Below are positions 1 through 11,193 of a stretch of 64,000 bases of DNA, one piece after another. The notes below the pieces were generated by a model, which saw only the letters and a program-made list of their open reading frames with translations, had not been told where the DNA came from and ran no database searches. The stretch comes from Zea mays. Lineage: Eukaryota; Streptophyta; Magnoliopsida; Poales; Poaceae. The DNA lies in NCBI RefSeq assembly GCF_902167145.1, contig NC_050104.1, forward strand, positions 14,530,001 to 14,594,000. The letters run 5' to 3'. Made by a program: the position numbers and the translations under genes. Every line of letters starts with the position of its first letter. Within the stretch, counting starts at the first letter, position 1.

Positions 1-2772
1 GTCGTTGTAGATCCGAGGCTTGAGCCCTTGTAGAATCATGCCGTTGGCACGCTCTACTTGCCCATTCGACATGGGATGAGCCACGGCGGCCCAGTCCACC
101 CGGATATGGTGATCCTCGCAAAAATCCAAGAATTTTTTGCCGGTGAACTGGGTGCCGTTGTCGGTGATGATGGAGTTCGGGACCCCGAAGCGATGGATGA
201 TGTTGGTGGAGAACGCCACCGCCTGCTCGGACCTGATGCTGTTCAGAGGTCGGACCTCGATCCACTTGGAGAATTTGTCGATGGTGACCAGCAGGTGCGT
301 GTAGCCCCCGGGCGCCTTCTGCAAGGGACCGACGAGGTCCAGACCCCATACGGCGAAGGGCCAGGTGATGGGTATCGTCTGCAGAGCCTGAGCGGGCAGG
401 TGGGTCTGCTTCGCATAGAATTGGCACCCTTCGCAGGTGCGGACAATTCTAGTGGCGTCATCCACCGCAGTTGGCCAGTAGAATCCTTGCCGGAAAGCAT
501 TCCCGACAAGGGCTCGGGGCGCTGCGTGGTGGCCGCAAGCCCCCGAGTGTATTTCTTGCAGCAGTTCCCGACCTTCGGCGATGGAGATGCATCGCTGGAG
601 GATGCCCGAGGGGCTGCGATGGTAGAGCTCCTCTTCATCGCCCAGCAAGACGAACGACTTGGCGCGTCGCGCTACCCGCCGAGCCTCGACTTGGTCGGGG
701 GGTAGCTCTCCTCGACGGAGATATTGCAGGTACGGGACCTGCCAATCTCGATCAGGTGTGGCCCCGCTCTGCTCTTCCTCGATGTCCAGTGCCTCGCCCT
801 CGGGGGCCGAGGGTACCTCGGGCTGAGCCGAGGGTGCCTCGAGCCGAGCTGAGGGCGCCTCGGCTTGAGCCGTGGGTGCCTCGGGCTCGGGCGCGTCGTC
901 GATCTTGACAGAGGGTCGATGCAGATCCCGGGAGAAGACGTCCGGGGGGACCGTCGTTCGCCCCGAGGCTATTTTAGCCAGCTCGTCTGCGGTTTCGTTG
1001 TAGCGCCGAGCGATGTGGTTGAGCTCGAGCCCGAAGAACTTGTCTTCCAGGCGCCGAACCTCGTCGCAGTATGCCTCCATCTTCGGGTCGCAGCAGTGGG
1101 AGTTCTTCATGACTTGGTCGATGACGAGCTGCGAATCGCCGCGGGCGTCGAGGCGTCTGACCCCTAGCTCGATGGCGATCCACAACCCGTTGACCAGAGC
1201 TTCGTACTCGGCCACATTGTTCGACGCCGGGAAATGGAGGCGCAGCACGTAGCGCAGGTGCTTTCCAAGGGGCGAGATGAAGAGCAGGCCCGCGCCGGCT
1301 CCTGTCTTCATCAGCGACCCGTCGAAAAACATGGTCCAGAGCTCCGGTTGGATCGGAGCCGTCGGCAACTGGGTGTCAACCCATTCGGCCACGAAGTCCG
1401 CCAACACCTGGGACTTGATGGCCTTTCGAGGGGCGAACGAGATCGTTTCGCCCATGATTTCCACCGCCCACTTTGCGATCCTGCCCGAGGCCTCTCGGCA
1501 CTGGATGATCTCCCCCAGGGGGCAGGATGACACCACAGTTACCGGATGAGACTCGAAGTAGTGTCGCAGCTTCCGCCTTGTCAGGATCAAAGCATATAGC
1601 AGCTTTTGAACTTGTGGGTAGCGGATCTTGGTCTCGGACAGCACTTCGCTGACGAAGTAGACCGGCCTCTGAACGGGCAATGCATGCCCTTCCTCTTGCC
1701 TCTCGACCACAATCGCGGCGCTAACCACCTGAGTGGTCGCGGCGACGTAGACCAAGAGGGCTTCTCCATCCGCCGGGGGCACCAAGACAGGCGCCTTCGT
1801 AAGGAGCGCCTTCAGGTTGCCGAGGGCTTCCTCGGCCTCAGGGGTCCAAGCGAAACACTCGGCCTTCCTTAAGAGGCGGTACAGAGGCAGACCTCTTTCG
1901 CCGAGGCGTGAGATGAAGCGGCTCAGGGCCGCGAGGCATCCCATGACCCTCTGTACACCTTTTAAGTCCTTGATGGGCCCCATGCTGGTGATGGCCGCGA
2001 TCTTCTCCGGGTTGGCTTCAATGCCTCGCTCGGAGACGATGAACCCTAGGAGCATGCCTCGGGGCACCCCGAAGACACACTTCTCAGGATTGAGCTTGAC
2101 TCCTTTCGCCTTGAGACATCGGAATGTCACTTCAAGGTCGGAGAGGAGGTCGGAAGCCTTCCTTGTCTTGACCACGATGTCATCGACGTAGGCCTCGACT
2201 GTGCGACCGATGTGTTCGCCGAACACATGGTTCATGCACCGCTGGTACGTCGCGCCCGCATTCCTCAAACCGAACGGCATGGTGACATAGCAGTACATGC
2301 CGAACGGCGTGATGAAAGAAGTCGCGAGCTGGTCGGACTCTTTCATCCGGATCTGGTGATACCCTGAGTAGGCATCGAGGAAGGATAGGGTTTCGCACCC
2401 AGCGGTGGAATCCACGATTTGATCGATGCGAGGCAGAGGGTAGGGAACCTTTGGACATGCTTTGTTGAGACCAGTGTAGTCTACACACATCCGCCATTTC
2501 CCCCCTTTCTTCCTCACAAGCACAGGGTTGGCAAGCCATTCGGGATGGAATACCTCTTTGATGAACCCCGCTGCCATTAGCTTGTGGATCTCTTCGCCAA
2601 TCACTCTGCGCTTCTCCTCGTCGAATCGGCGCAGAGACTGCCTAACGGGTCGGGCTTCGGCCCGAATATCCAGCGAGTGCTCGGCGACATCCCTCGGTAT
2701 GCCGGGCATGTCCGAGGGACTCCACGCAAAGACGTCGGCGTTTGCGCGGAGAAAGTCGACGAGCACTGCTTC
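1..2772 (-). CDS. Huck-like pol: reverse transcriptase, RNase H, integrase (partial)
   Basis: Continues in frame from the gag-protease reading frame after one TAG at 2773-2775. The frame appears open to the window edge, so the protein is cut off there. Reverse transcriptase carries YVDD (2179-2190) preceded by the palm motif around 2300-2520. A linker leads to RNase H, whose catalytic MFFDGS lies at about 1316-1332. A low-complexity Glu/Ala/Pro-rich spacer at about 780-920 follows. The integrase has an HHCC zinc finger (about 430-580) and the acidic core residues: first Asp near 335, second Asp in TDNGTQF near 150, Glu near 50. The encoded enzymes would copy element RNA and insert the cDNA. 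Because it depends on translation past the TAG, this copy may be inactive. Family assignment is firm; the exact family name is less so. Confidence 0.85.
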
Positions 2773-5700
2773 CTATTTGGGGTCGAGCCCGGAACCGATC
2801 CGGACCTGCTTGGTGGTGTCGCCACTGGGGTCAAGAGGGACGGCCTTAACCGTCTCTGCTGCCTCGAAGTTGCCGGCATGGCGCTTCACGTCTGACACCT
2901 CCTTGGAGAGGTTCTCCAGGTCGGCGATGAGGGCCTCGGACTCGGCGAGGGCCTTGGCGTACTCCACGCACTCCACGTCGCATTCGAACGCGTGTTTGTA
3001 CGTGGGGCCGATGGTGATGACCCCGTTGGGGCCCGGCATCTTGAGCTTCAGGTAGGTGTAGTTGGGGACGGCCATGAACTTCGCGTAGCATGGCCTCCCT
3101 AGTACGGCGTGGTAGGTTCCTCGGAACCCGACCACCTCGAACGTCAGGGTCTCCCTTCGGAAGTTGGAGGGCGTCCCGAAGCAGACGGGGAGGTCGAGTC
3201 GCCCGAGGGGCTGGACGCGCTTCCCAGGGATGATCCCGTGGAAGGGCGCAGCGCCTGCTCGGACGGAGGACAGATCGACGCGCAGGAGCTTGAGGGTCTC
3301 GGCGTAGATGATGTTGAGGCAGCTGCCCCCATCCATCAGGACCTTGGTGAGCCTGACATTGCCGACAACGGGGTCGATGACGAGCGGGTATTTCCCCGGG
3401 CTCGGCACATGGTCGGGGTGGTCGGCCTGGTCGAAGGTGATGGGCTTGTCGGACCAGTCTAGGTAGACTGGCGCCGCCACCTTCACCGAGCAGACCTCCC
3501 GACGCTCTTGCTTGCGATGCCGAGCCGAGGCATTCGCCGCATGCCCTCCATAGATCATGAAGCAGTCGCGGACCTCGGGGAACTCTCCTGCTTGGTGATC
3601 TTCGTTCTTGTCGTCGTCGCGGGCCCTGCCACCCTCGGCGGGTGGCCCGGCCCTATGGAAGTGACGCCGAAGCATAACGCACTCCTCGAGGGTGTGCTTG
3701 ACGGGCCCCTGATGGTAGGGGCACGGCTCCTTGAGCATCTTGTCGAAGAGGTTTGCACCTCCGGGGGGCTTCCGAGGGTTCTTGTACTCGGCGGCGGCGA
3801 CAAGGTCCGCGTCAGCGGCGTCGCGTTTTGATTGCGACTTCTTCTTGCCTTTCTTCTTGGCGCCGCGCGGAGCAGACGCCTCGGGAGCCTCTTCCGATGG
3901 GCGGCCCTGGGGCTGCTTGTCCTTTCGGAAGATAGCCTCGACCGCCTCCTGGCCAGAGGCGAACTTGGTGGCGATGTCCATTAGCTCGCTCGCCCTGGTG
4001 GGGGTCTTGCGACCCAGCTTGCTCACCAGGTCGCGGCAAGTGGTGCCGGCGAGGAACGCGCCGATGACATCCGAGTCGGTGATGTTGGGCAGCTCGGTGC
4101 GCTGCTTCGAGAATCGCCGGATGTAGTCCCGGAGCGACTCCCCCGGCTGTTGCCGGCAGCTTCGAAGGTCCCAGGAATTCCCGGGGCGCACGTATGTGCC
4201 CTGGAAATTGCCAGCGAAGGCTTGGACCAAGTCATCCCAGTTGGAGATCTGCCCCGGAGGCAGGTGCTCCAACCAGGCGCGAGCAGTGTCGGAGAGGAAC
4301 AGGGGGAGGTTACGGATGATGAGGTTGTCGTCGTCCGTCCCACCCAGTTGGCAGGCAAGGCGGTAGTCCGCGAGCCACAGTTCCGGTCTCGTTTCCCCCG
4401 AGTACTTCGTGATAGTAGTCGGGGGTCGGAACCGGGTCGGGAATGGTGCCCGTCGGATGGCCCGACTGAAGGCCTGCGGACCGGGTGGTTCGGGCGAGGG
4501 ACTCCGATCCTCCCCGCTGTCGTAGCGCCCCCCACGCCTGGGGTGGTAGCCTCGGCGCACCCTTTCGTCGAGGTGGGCCCGACGGTCGCGTCGATGGTGC
4601 TCGTTGCCGAGGTGGCCCGGGGCCGCAGGCGCGGTGTTGCGCGTGCGCCCGGTGTAGACCGAGGCTTCCCGCATGAATCGGGAAGCCGCGGCATGAGGTT
4701 CCGAGAGATATCCTTGCCTTCGGGAGGCAGTGCTCTCGGCCCGTCGGGCCGCAGCGCCTTCCAGGAGATTCTTGAGCTCTCCCTGGATTCGCCGACCCTC
4801 GGTGGTTGATGGCTCCGGCATCGCGCGGAGGAGCATCGCTGCGGCTGCCAGGTTCTGACCAACCCCGCTGGATGCGGGCGGCGGCCTGACCCTGACATCG
4901 TTGGCAACGCGGTGCTGGAGACCTTGGGGCAGGTGACGTATTTCTCCGGCCAGGGGTTGGCCCGCCCATACCTGCCCGACGTCCCGACGGATCGGCTCAA
5001 GCGCTCCTGTTCCCTCGTTGAGCCTGGCCTGCGCCTCGCGGACTTGCTCGAGTTGTGGGTCGTAACCCCCCGCCGGAGCGGGGACCACAGCTAGCTCCCG
5101 TGGGATGTCGGCGCGAGGCACCGGCCTAGGAAGATCACCGTCCTCCGGCATGCCGAGATGGTTGCCTTCGGAGGGATCCCCTAGCTCGATGTGGAAACAT
5201 TCGCGGCTTGGGTCGCAGCTCTCGTCGCCAAGGCTGCGGCTTCCGTCGGAACAGTCGGATAGGCAGTAGTCACATGCGGTCATGAAGTCCTGCATGGCAC
5301 TGGGGTTGCCAAGTCCGGAGAAATCCCAACAGACGCTGGGATCGTCATCTTCCTCGGACCCAGAGGGTCCGTAGGTCGAGACGTCCGTCAGCCGGTCCCA
5401 AGGCGACCGTATACGAAACCCCAGTGGGGTTGCACTCGCCTCAATGAGAGCGCCCGCCAAAGCGAGGTCGTTTGGCGGGTTGAGGCCGAGTCGAAATGAC
5501 GTAAGATGGGAGTTAGTCGGTACCTTTTGGTCGACGAGGAGCGACGTAGTCACATCGGGGACTGGTTGCACCGTCATCTCAGGTACGAGGGCGACGTCCT
5601 GCAGGCTTTCCGCGAGCGCGCCGGCGTCGTCTTCTTGCTCGGGGTCAGCGTGTCGCGGGGGGACGGCGCTTGCCTTCGTCTTGAACGCGAGGTCGACGTC

Positions 5701-6021
5701 CGGCGTGCCTTCCGTCGGGGCGTCGGGGGCGTCGATTCGCTCGACGGCCAACGAAGCGCGGCCTCCCGCTTGGCCTTGATGGCCCCGCCTCCTCCTCCGT
5801 TGGCAGGGGAGAGAACGGAGCGAGCTCGAATGTTGCTCTTCCACCACGCGGGGAAGATGTCGTCGATTCCGCCGCCGGCGGGCGGGTTTTCGGCCGCCAT
5901 TGTCGTTGTCACGCGGCGGTGGAAGAAGTATCATGTTGTAGCTGCCGTCGAAGGACATGAACTCAAGAGTCCCGAAACGAAGCACCGCCCCGGGCCGGAG
6001 AGGTTGCTGGAGACTGCCCAT
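2773..6021 (-). CDS. Huck-like gag-protease polyprotein
   Basis: The first ATG after the 5' LTR is at 6021 and the frame stays open for 1082 codons to a TAG at 2773. An N-terminal disordered, charged segment of about 500 residues is followed by the retrotransposon gag capsid domain (about 3950-4450 on the plus strand, containing WLADYRLAC, ARAWLEHLPPG and SLRDYIRRFSKQ). A Lys-rich stretch and a Cys/His segment (CPYHQGPVKHTLEEC) come next; the latter is not a canonical CCHC knuckle. The aspartic protease active site is DGGS at about 3325-3337. Gag would assemble virus-like particles and the protease would process the polyprotein. In related elements gag and pol are one frame, so the terminal TAG is probably a nonsense mutation, though a readthrough stop cannot be excluded. 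Confidence 0.85.
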   Translation of the reverse strand: MGSLQQPLRPGAVLRFGTLEFMSFDGSYNMILLPPPRDNDNGGRKPARRRRNRRHLPRVVEEQHSSSLRSLPCQRRRRRGHQGQAGGRASLAVERIDAPDAPTEGTPDVDLAFKTKASAVPPRHADPEQEDDAGALAESLQDVALVPEMTVQPVPDVTTSLLVDQKVPTNSHLTSFRLGLNPPNDLALAGALIEASATPLGFRIRSPWDRLTDVSTYGPSGSEEDDDPSVCWDFSGLGNPSAMQDFMTACDYCLSDCSDGSRSLGDESCDPSRECFHIELGDPSEGNHLGMPEDGDLPRPVPRADIPRELAVVPAPAGGYDPQLEQVREAQARLNEGTGALEPIRRDVGQVWAGQPLAGEIRHLPQGLQHRVANDVRVRPPPASSGVGQNLAAAAMLLRAMPEPSTTEGRRIQGELKNLLEGAAARRAESTASRRQGYLSEPHAAASRFMREASVYTGRTRNTAPAAPGHLGNEHHRRDRRAHLDERVRRGYHPRRGGRYDSGEDRSPSPEPPGPQAFSRAIRRAPFPTRFRPPTTITKYSGETRPELWLADYRLACQLGGTDDDNLIIRNLPLFLSDTARAWLEHLPPGQISNWDDLVQAFAGNFQGTYVRPGNSWDLRSCRQQPGESLRDYIRRFSKQRTELPNITDSDVIGAFLAGTTCRDLVSKLGRKTPTRASELMDIATKFASGQEAVEAIFRKDKQPQGRPSEEAPEASAPRGAKKKGKKKSQSKRDAADADLVAAAEYKNPRKPPGGANLFDKMLKEPCPYHQGPVKHTLEECVMLRRHFHRAGPPAEGGRARDDDKNEDHQAGEFPEVRDCFMIYGGHAANASARHRKQERREVCSVKVAAPVYLDWSDKPITFDQADHPDHVPSPGKYPLVIDPVVGNVRLTKVLMDGGSCLNIIYAETLKLLRVDLSSVRAGAAPFHGIIPGKRVQPLGRLDLPVCFGTPSNFRRETLTFEVVGFRGTYHAVLGRPCYAKFMAVPNYTYLKLKMPGPNGVITIGPTYKHAFECDVECVEYAKALAESEALIADLENLSKEVSDVKRHAGNFEAAETVKAVPLDPSGDTTKQVRIGSGLDPK

Positions 6022-6081
6022 CTGGAGCTTGACGGGGAGCTGTTCGTCAGCACGCAGCAGGCCCCTACCTGGCGCGCCAAC

Positions 6082-7653
6082 TGTTGACGTTTCGAGACAG
6101 GGGGGTCCCAAAGCCGACGAGTGAGTGTGCTGCGTGCCCCAGCCCAGATGGGTCGAGCGCGTGGGCGAGCGCGAAGGGGGGAGAGGCGAGGTGGCCGGAG
6201 TCGAGCGTGAGAGAGGTGGAAGTCCCGCGGCCTTCGTGTTCGTCCCGCGCCCAGGTCGGGTGCGCTTGCAGTAGGGGGGTTACAAGCGTCCACGCGGGTG
6301 AGGGAAGCGAGCGGCCCCAAGAGAGCGTCTGTCCCGTCCTCGGTCCCGCGCGGCCAACCTTCTCTAAGAAGGCCCTGGTCCTCCCTTTTATAGTCGTAAG
6401 GAGAGGATCCAGGTGTACAATGGGGGGTGTAGCAGAGTGCTACGTGTCTAGCGGAGAGAGAGCTAGCGCCCTAGGTACATGCCAATGTGGCAGCCGGAGA
6501 GGTCTTGGCACCTTGCTGGCGTGATGTCGTGGCTGTCGGAGGTGCGACGGAGCCTGGCGGAGGGACAGCTGTTGGAGCGGTCGAGTCCTTGCTGACGTCG
6601 CCCTGCTTCCGTAAGAGAGCTGGGGGCCGCCGTCGTCACAGAGCTTGTGGAGCGCCATCATTGCCCATCCGGCGGGGCTGGCCGGATGGGACGCCGGTCT
6701 TGTTCTCCGTGACTCGAGTCGATTCGGGGTAGGACGATGATGGCGCTTCCTGTTGACGTGGCGGGTCTGTGCCCTAGGCAGGGTGACGTGGGGGCTCCTC
6801 CGAAGCCGAGGTTGAGTCTGTCTTCTGTTGCCGAGGCCGAGTCCGAGCCATGGGGTCGGGCGAGGCGGAGGTCGTTCGGCCGAGGCCAGGGCGGAGTCCG
6901 AGCCCTGGGGTCGGGCGAGGCGGAGTTTCGTCGTCTTCTGGGTCTTAGCCCGAGTCCGAGCCCTGGGGTCGGGCGGAGCGGAGTTCGCCGTCTTCCGGGT
7001 CTTAGCCCGAGTCCGAGCCCTGGGGTCGGGCGGAGCGGAGTTTGCCGTCTTCCGGGTCTTAGCCCGAGTCCGAGCCCTGGGGTCGGGCGGAGCGGAGTTC
7101 GCCGTCTTCCGGGTCTTAGCCCGAGTCCGAGCCCTGGGGTCGGGCGGAGCGGAGTTCGCCGTGGCGCCTTTGGCAAGGCCTGACTGTCTGTCAGACTCAC
7201 TCTGTCGAGTGGCACCGCAGTCGGAGTGGCGCAGGCGGCGCTGTCCTTCTGTCAGACTGGTCAGTGGAGCGGTGGAGTGACGGCGGTCACGTCGGCTCTG
7301 CCGAGGGGGCGCGTGTCAGGATAAAGGTGTCAGGCCACCTTTGCGTTAAATGCTCCTGCAACTCGGTCAGTCGGTGTGGCGATTTAGTCAGGGTTGCTTC
7401 TGAGCGAAGCCAAGGCCTCGGGCGAGCCGGTGATGTGTCCGCAGTAAAAAGGGGGGCCTCGGGCGAGACGGAAGTCTCTCGAGGTCGGCTGCCCTTGGCC
7501 GAGGCTAGGCTCGGGTGAAGCGTGATCGAGTCACTCGTGTGGACTGATCCCTGGCTTAATCGTACCCATCAGGCCTTTGCAGCTTTATGCTGATGGGGGT
7601 TACCAGCTGAGAATTAGGCGTCTTGAGGGTACCCCTAATTATGGTCCCTGACA
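6082..7653 (-). repeat. 5' LTR of Huck-like element
   Basis: 1572 bp with the minus-strand sequence starting TGTCAGGGACC (7653) and ending GTCAACA (6082), so it has TG...CA ends. A TATA-like TATAAAAGG on the minus strand lies at about 6385-6393, placing the transcription start in the last 300 bp. GC-rich, with an internal tandem repeat of 57 bp. The many ORFs overlapping it are by-products of this GC-rich repeat and not genes. Confidence 0.88.
6894..7165. repeat. 57-bp tandem repeat in Huck-like LTR
   Basis: The phrase CTTAGCCCGAGTCCGAGCCC recurs at 6944, 7001, 7058 and 7115, exactly 57 bp apart, with more diverged partial copies to the left (from about 6840). It lies upstream (minus strand) of the TATA-like box, in the U3 region. 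Since 57 is a multiple of three, long spurious ORFs appear in several frames. Confidence 0.9.
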
Positions 7654-7954
7654 CCTTTGATCACACAAGAGATAACCATAGCATCGTTGTGTGGGTAATC
7701 CTTGAGTTGAAGATCCTCTTGGGAGAAGGTAATTGGAATGTGAGACCATCTTGACTTGATGAAGGGTCCCTGCACCCCGACATGTTGTACCCTTCTCTGT
7801 GCCTCCTTCTTCTGCTTCTTGTTGGCTGGCTCTGAGCATGAACCGCCTGTTATCGGGAGTACCAGCTTTGGAGCCGAAACAACTCCAGCTTGATTGTTGA
7901 ACGAAGCCATCAACTCAAAAAAGTGGTAGTGAATTCACCGGAGGTGGGCGCCAA
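7654..7954 (-). pseudogene. Cinful/Zeon-like internal region: truncated gag joined to protease-region sequence
   Basis: Just inside the LTR at 7955 the minus strand reads TTGGCGCCCACC, a primer-binding-like sequence. An ATG at 7913 then opens a frame that runs to the Huck insertion point at 7653. It begins like a gag leader (MASFNNQAGVV), contains a basic stretch (NKKQKKEAQRR), and passes directly into FSQEDLQLKDYPHNDAMVI, which in gypsy elements lies immediately upstream of the aspartic protease. The capsid and nucleocapsid portions between these parts are missing. This looks like an internally deleted, non-autonomous element. It is truncated on the left by Huck, so the rest of the element should lie beyond the window's left edge. 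Confidence 0.7.
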
Positions 7955-8560
7955 TGTTGGGGACTTGCTCTCAAATGCTATGAATTGAGAACAAGGCAAC
8001 ATAAAATGTCAAATATTAATGCCCTCCGTCCGCTGAAGCATTATTTCCTCAAGGATTTAATGAACTTCGGACGAAGACCATGAGCAGAATATTACGAAGG
8101 TTATACCTTCGTAATTAAAATTACAAAGATAATACAAAGTAATATACAATGTGAAACATTAAAGATGAATATATCGGAAATAAGTGACATTATTCACATA
8201 TCTTATCATACGAATTTAAGATGCTTGAACATAATGTTTTATGAACATTTATACCTCTGCCTTGACAAATAATAATTCCTGAGTGAAGCGTTTGCAATTA
8301 CAAGAATGCGTGAACAGTAAAGGAATATTGTTCACTATTTATAGGCACAGGACACGGCCCGTGAGGAATTACAATCATACCCCTTGTAAAAATTTACAAC
8401 AATGACTCGGACTCTTATGGACTAAAAAGTCATTCTATCTTTAAGTCGGTTTGTAATTCCGAAGCTTTACGAAGTGGCACCTTCGGCATCGCGTACAAGC
8501 AGCTTCAGCCGAAGCTGTTTCTTTCTACAGGACCTTCGGCGACGAAGCATGGTCCCAACA
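7955..8560 (-). repeat. 5' LTR of Cinful/Zeon-like gypsy element
   Basis: 606 bp with perfect TG...CA ends: plus strand TGTTGGGGACTTGC at 7955 and GGTCCCAACA ending at 8560. On the minus strand it starts TGTTGGGACCATGC and is rich in TTCGGC/GCCGAAG words, as in Cinful/Zeon LTRs of maize. Orientation is minus, judged from the primer-binding-like sequence and gag start on the left side. It interrupts the 5' LTR of element T; the T sequence resumes at 8562. TSD not testable here. Confidence 0.78.
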
Positions 8561-8561
8561 T

Positions 8562-11177
8562 CGGGCTTAATTCCTCGTCGAAGACGTTCAACACTGTGAA
8601 TCTGTCCTCCGTCGTGTTCGGGTGTTCCCGTGACATGGACTACGGTAAAACTCCTCCCCCCGTCTTTGCTGGTTCACCCTCTATGCGTAACGACTGATAG
8701 ATGATAGATAGGGGCGACGGTGGGCAAGATCGCCGTTGTCGGCCATGTTCTTCGCCGTGGAGAGGTGGCGGCGCGGCCGTCCATTTGGCTAGGGGTAGGG
8801 GATAGGCCGTCGACCGTCCAATCCAATGTGGGCGGTGGAGATTAGATCTGGGCCTGGGCATCTGTTGAGCCGTAAATTTTACGATGTAGGGCCACGATTA
8901 AAGAGGGGCGTAACGCTTCATCCAACGTCTGTGGACCGTACAGATGATGATGTATGGCCCTGGTGTGTGTAGGGTAGCGATCTGATCAGGGTCGTTTGAT
9001 CGGGATTGTGCGCTCGGAAGTCTATTTGGGCATCATAAAATTCGTGGTGTTGATTTCTAATCGGACGGCTCCGATGAGTCGATACCCTTTCGGCTGTTAG
9101 TCTTGCGTAAGAGCCCCTGGAATATTATAGAATCAACCCGCAGTCCTGCGCGGTGGACATTGAGTCTTGGGAATTCTTGCGTTGATGCCCCTGCCTTTCT
9201 CGGGAATTATGCGCGCAGTCCAGAGTATTGGTAAATCAGAGAAAAGAATTATAAAAATTGATTTTTGAATATAGAAATAATTGCAGAAACTTGTTTAATT
9301 CCTAGAAAATTCATATGGAGTCCAAATTAATCCATTTCAATTTCTATAATTTTATAATATTATTGTTTATCAATTAGTGCCACTATTTTGACATAAAGAC
9401 AATAATAAAAGTTATCTCCTAGTTAATCTTATATCAAATGCATAGAAACTTCAGAAATTCATAACTTTCCCACTTTAACTCCGATTCAACTCGTTCCAGT
9501 TGCGTTAGTCTCGTATAAATATTGACTATGCAATAACCACATTTATTATACCATGTCTCATTCTTTTATAATTAGATATTTATTTAACTTATGTTGGTTA
9601 GTTTTGTTAATGTGATTATTAATGTAGTAGAAGATGATCTATGATCAATTTAAGACTTAGATTAAAGTTGAGATAAGTATTTATAGTATAACCTCTCATA
9701 TGATTTATATTAACCAATTTATAATATAGTTTAATATTTTAATCACATAAATTCTCTATAAAATCATAACTCCTTAACCGTAACTCCGATCTTAGTAGTT
9801 CTCGAACCCGCGATCTTGTAGCAACGTGTAGATCATTATTATTCAATTTTTTCTATGTTTGGTGTGATGTTAATTTTGTCTATACCATGTTTGCTTGTAT
9901 TGCTACGACTAGCAGTGCGGTCACGAGGATCCGAAGAATCACCCTGGTAACTGTAATCTCAAGTGTCAGGCAAGTTGTGCCCTTGATCCACTTTTGTTAC
10001 CCAATAATATTCTTTATTATCACTATTCAATGCATAGGTTTAATTTTGATGGGACCCAATAGGTCACCCTAGTCTTTTTACCTTATTTACCCCTGAATCA
10101 CTTGGGTAGTTTTGCCATCGCTTTATATGGTTTTGGGATAATATTTCATTATATCCATGTTCCAATTATTCTGTAATGTTATTTATGTTCATGTCAAGAT
10201 CATTAAATGTTAATTGGAACATGGAGCTTAACTTGAGAAACACGTGCCACCACAAGGGTTTAATGGGACGCCCTTGGCCAACTAATTAGGAAAGCTAGTG
10301 GAAGACTACCTTACCCGAAAGGGGCAAGGGCAGTAGGGGATTGCATGCAAGGAGGTTCTCGGGTTGATTTTGCTGCGATGACGGTCAGACGGGGGATTCT
10401 TGCAAGTGCTCTTCCCATAAACTGTAGCGGGTTTTCGGAAGCTAGTGGAACTTTGTAAAGGCCTCGTAGTGGATCCCTAGTTATTCACCTCGGTAGTGTC
10501 TAAGGGCCTTGCAAACCCTGACGACATGGGATACACGACTTGTGGTTACAGGGTACAATCTCTGCAGAGTGTAAAACTGGTATACTAGCCGAGCTCACGA
10601 TCAAGAGCAGCTCAGGACTCTCGCATGATTAAATTATGGAACCTAAATTCAATTTGTCATTTGCATTTGCATGGGTTTATTATTAATTTTGTTCTAATAT
10701 TTATTATGGTTTGGTATTTACTTACATCTAGTAATTGCTAATAAAATTCGATCAACTTATTAAAAGCAATGCTCAGCTTCAACCCCTATTGTTGTTTAGC
10801 CTTACACATCACTTGAACTCCCACCTTTGGTGAGTTCATGCCACACTATTCCCCAGAACTTGTTGAGCGATGAACATGTGTGAGCTCACCCTTGCTGTCT
10901 CACACCCCCCATAGGAGAAGTACAGGTGGTTCAAGAGGAGCCACACAACTAGGAGTTTGATTCGATCTAGGTGGTGTCTCCCAGTTGACTTTCTGGCGCC
11001 AAGGATGGATTTTAGATCATGTTATATTTATCTTTCATTTTGTAAGACTTCCGCTATGTAATAAATACTCTAATTATTGTGACATTTATCTCTATACACT
11101 CTGTTGTTATATATGTTGTCTTCTTTGGCGCATGTATGAGATGCACCCGACTTTGTCCCTTAAATCCGGGTGTGACA
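8562..11177 (+). repeat. 5' LTR (right-hand 2.6 kb) of Tekay/Del-like element T
   Basis: This stretch matches 49009-51617 nearly base for base along its whole length, with scattered, mostly C/T, differences. It ends in CCGGGTGTGACA at 11177, directly followed by a tRNA-Met-type primer-binding site, so it is the end of a 5' LTR and not a random duplication. The left part of the LTR is missing because the Cinful/Zeon-like element sits at 8560. The region carries no protein-coding gene; short ORFs (for example near 9887, 10985 and 11079) are not conserved in frame with the other copy. The very long LTR is typical of the Tekay/Prem1 group of chromoviruses. Confidence 0.85.
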
Positions 11178-11181
11178 GAAG

Positions 11182-11193
11182 TGGTATCAGAGG
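11182..11193 (+). other. Primer-binding site of element T
   Basis: TGGTATCAGAGG, four bases after the LTR end CA at 11177. It matches the initiator tRNA-Met complement (TGGTATCAGAGC) except for the last base. It fixes the plus orientation of T. Confidence 0.88.

Larger units (their letters stand above)
1..7653 (-). mobile_element. Huck-like Ty3/gypsy element, 5' portion
   Basis: A minus-strand gypsy element whose 3' part (end of integrase, 3' LTR) lies left of the window. Reading the minus strand from the right, the order is 5' LTR (7653-6082), primer-binding region just inside it (GTTGGCGCGCCAGG on the minus strand, about 6068-6081), gag-protease, reverse transcriptase, RNase H and integrase. 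This order and the integrase type place it in the TAT branch of plant gypsy elements. The LTR start TGTCAGGGACCATAATTAGG and its length of about 1.57 kb fit the maize Huck family as I remember it. It inserted into the internal region of a Cinful/Zeon-like element (7654-8560). The TSD cannot be tested because the other end is absent. Confidence 0.8.

Noticed and set aside
6658..7280. Long overlapping ORFs on both strands (150-185 aa)
   Set aside because: Produced by a 57-bp GC-rich tandem repeat in the Huck LTR; the same motif is translated in several frames.
8562..11177. A segmental duplication of 8562-11177 and 49009-51617 independent of retrotransposition
   Set aside because: The first copy ends exactly at a tRNA-Met PBS, a PPT lies at 13841-13855, and both copies end in GTGTGACA, so they are LTRs.
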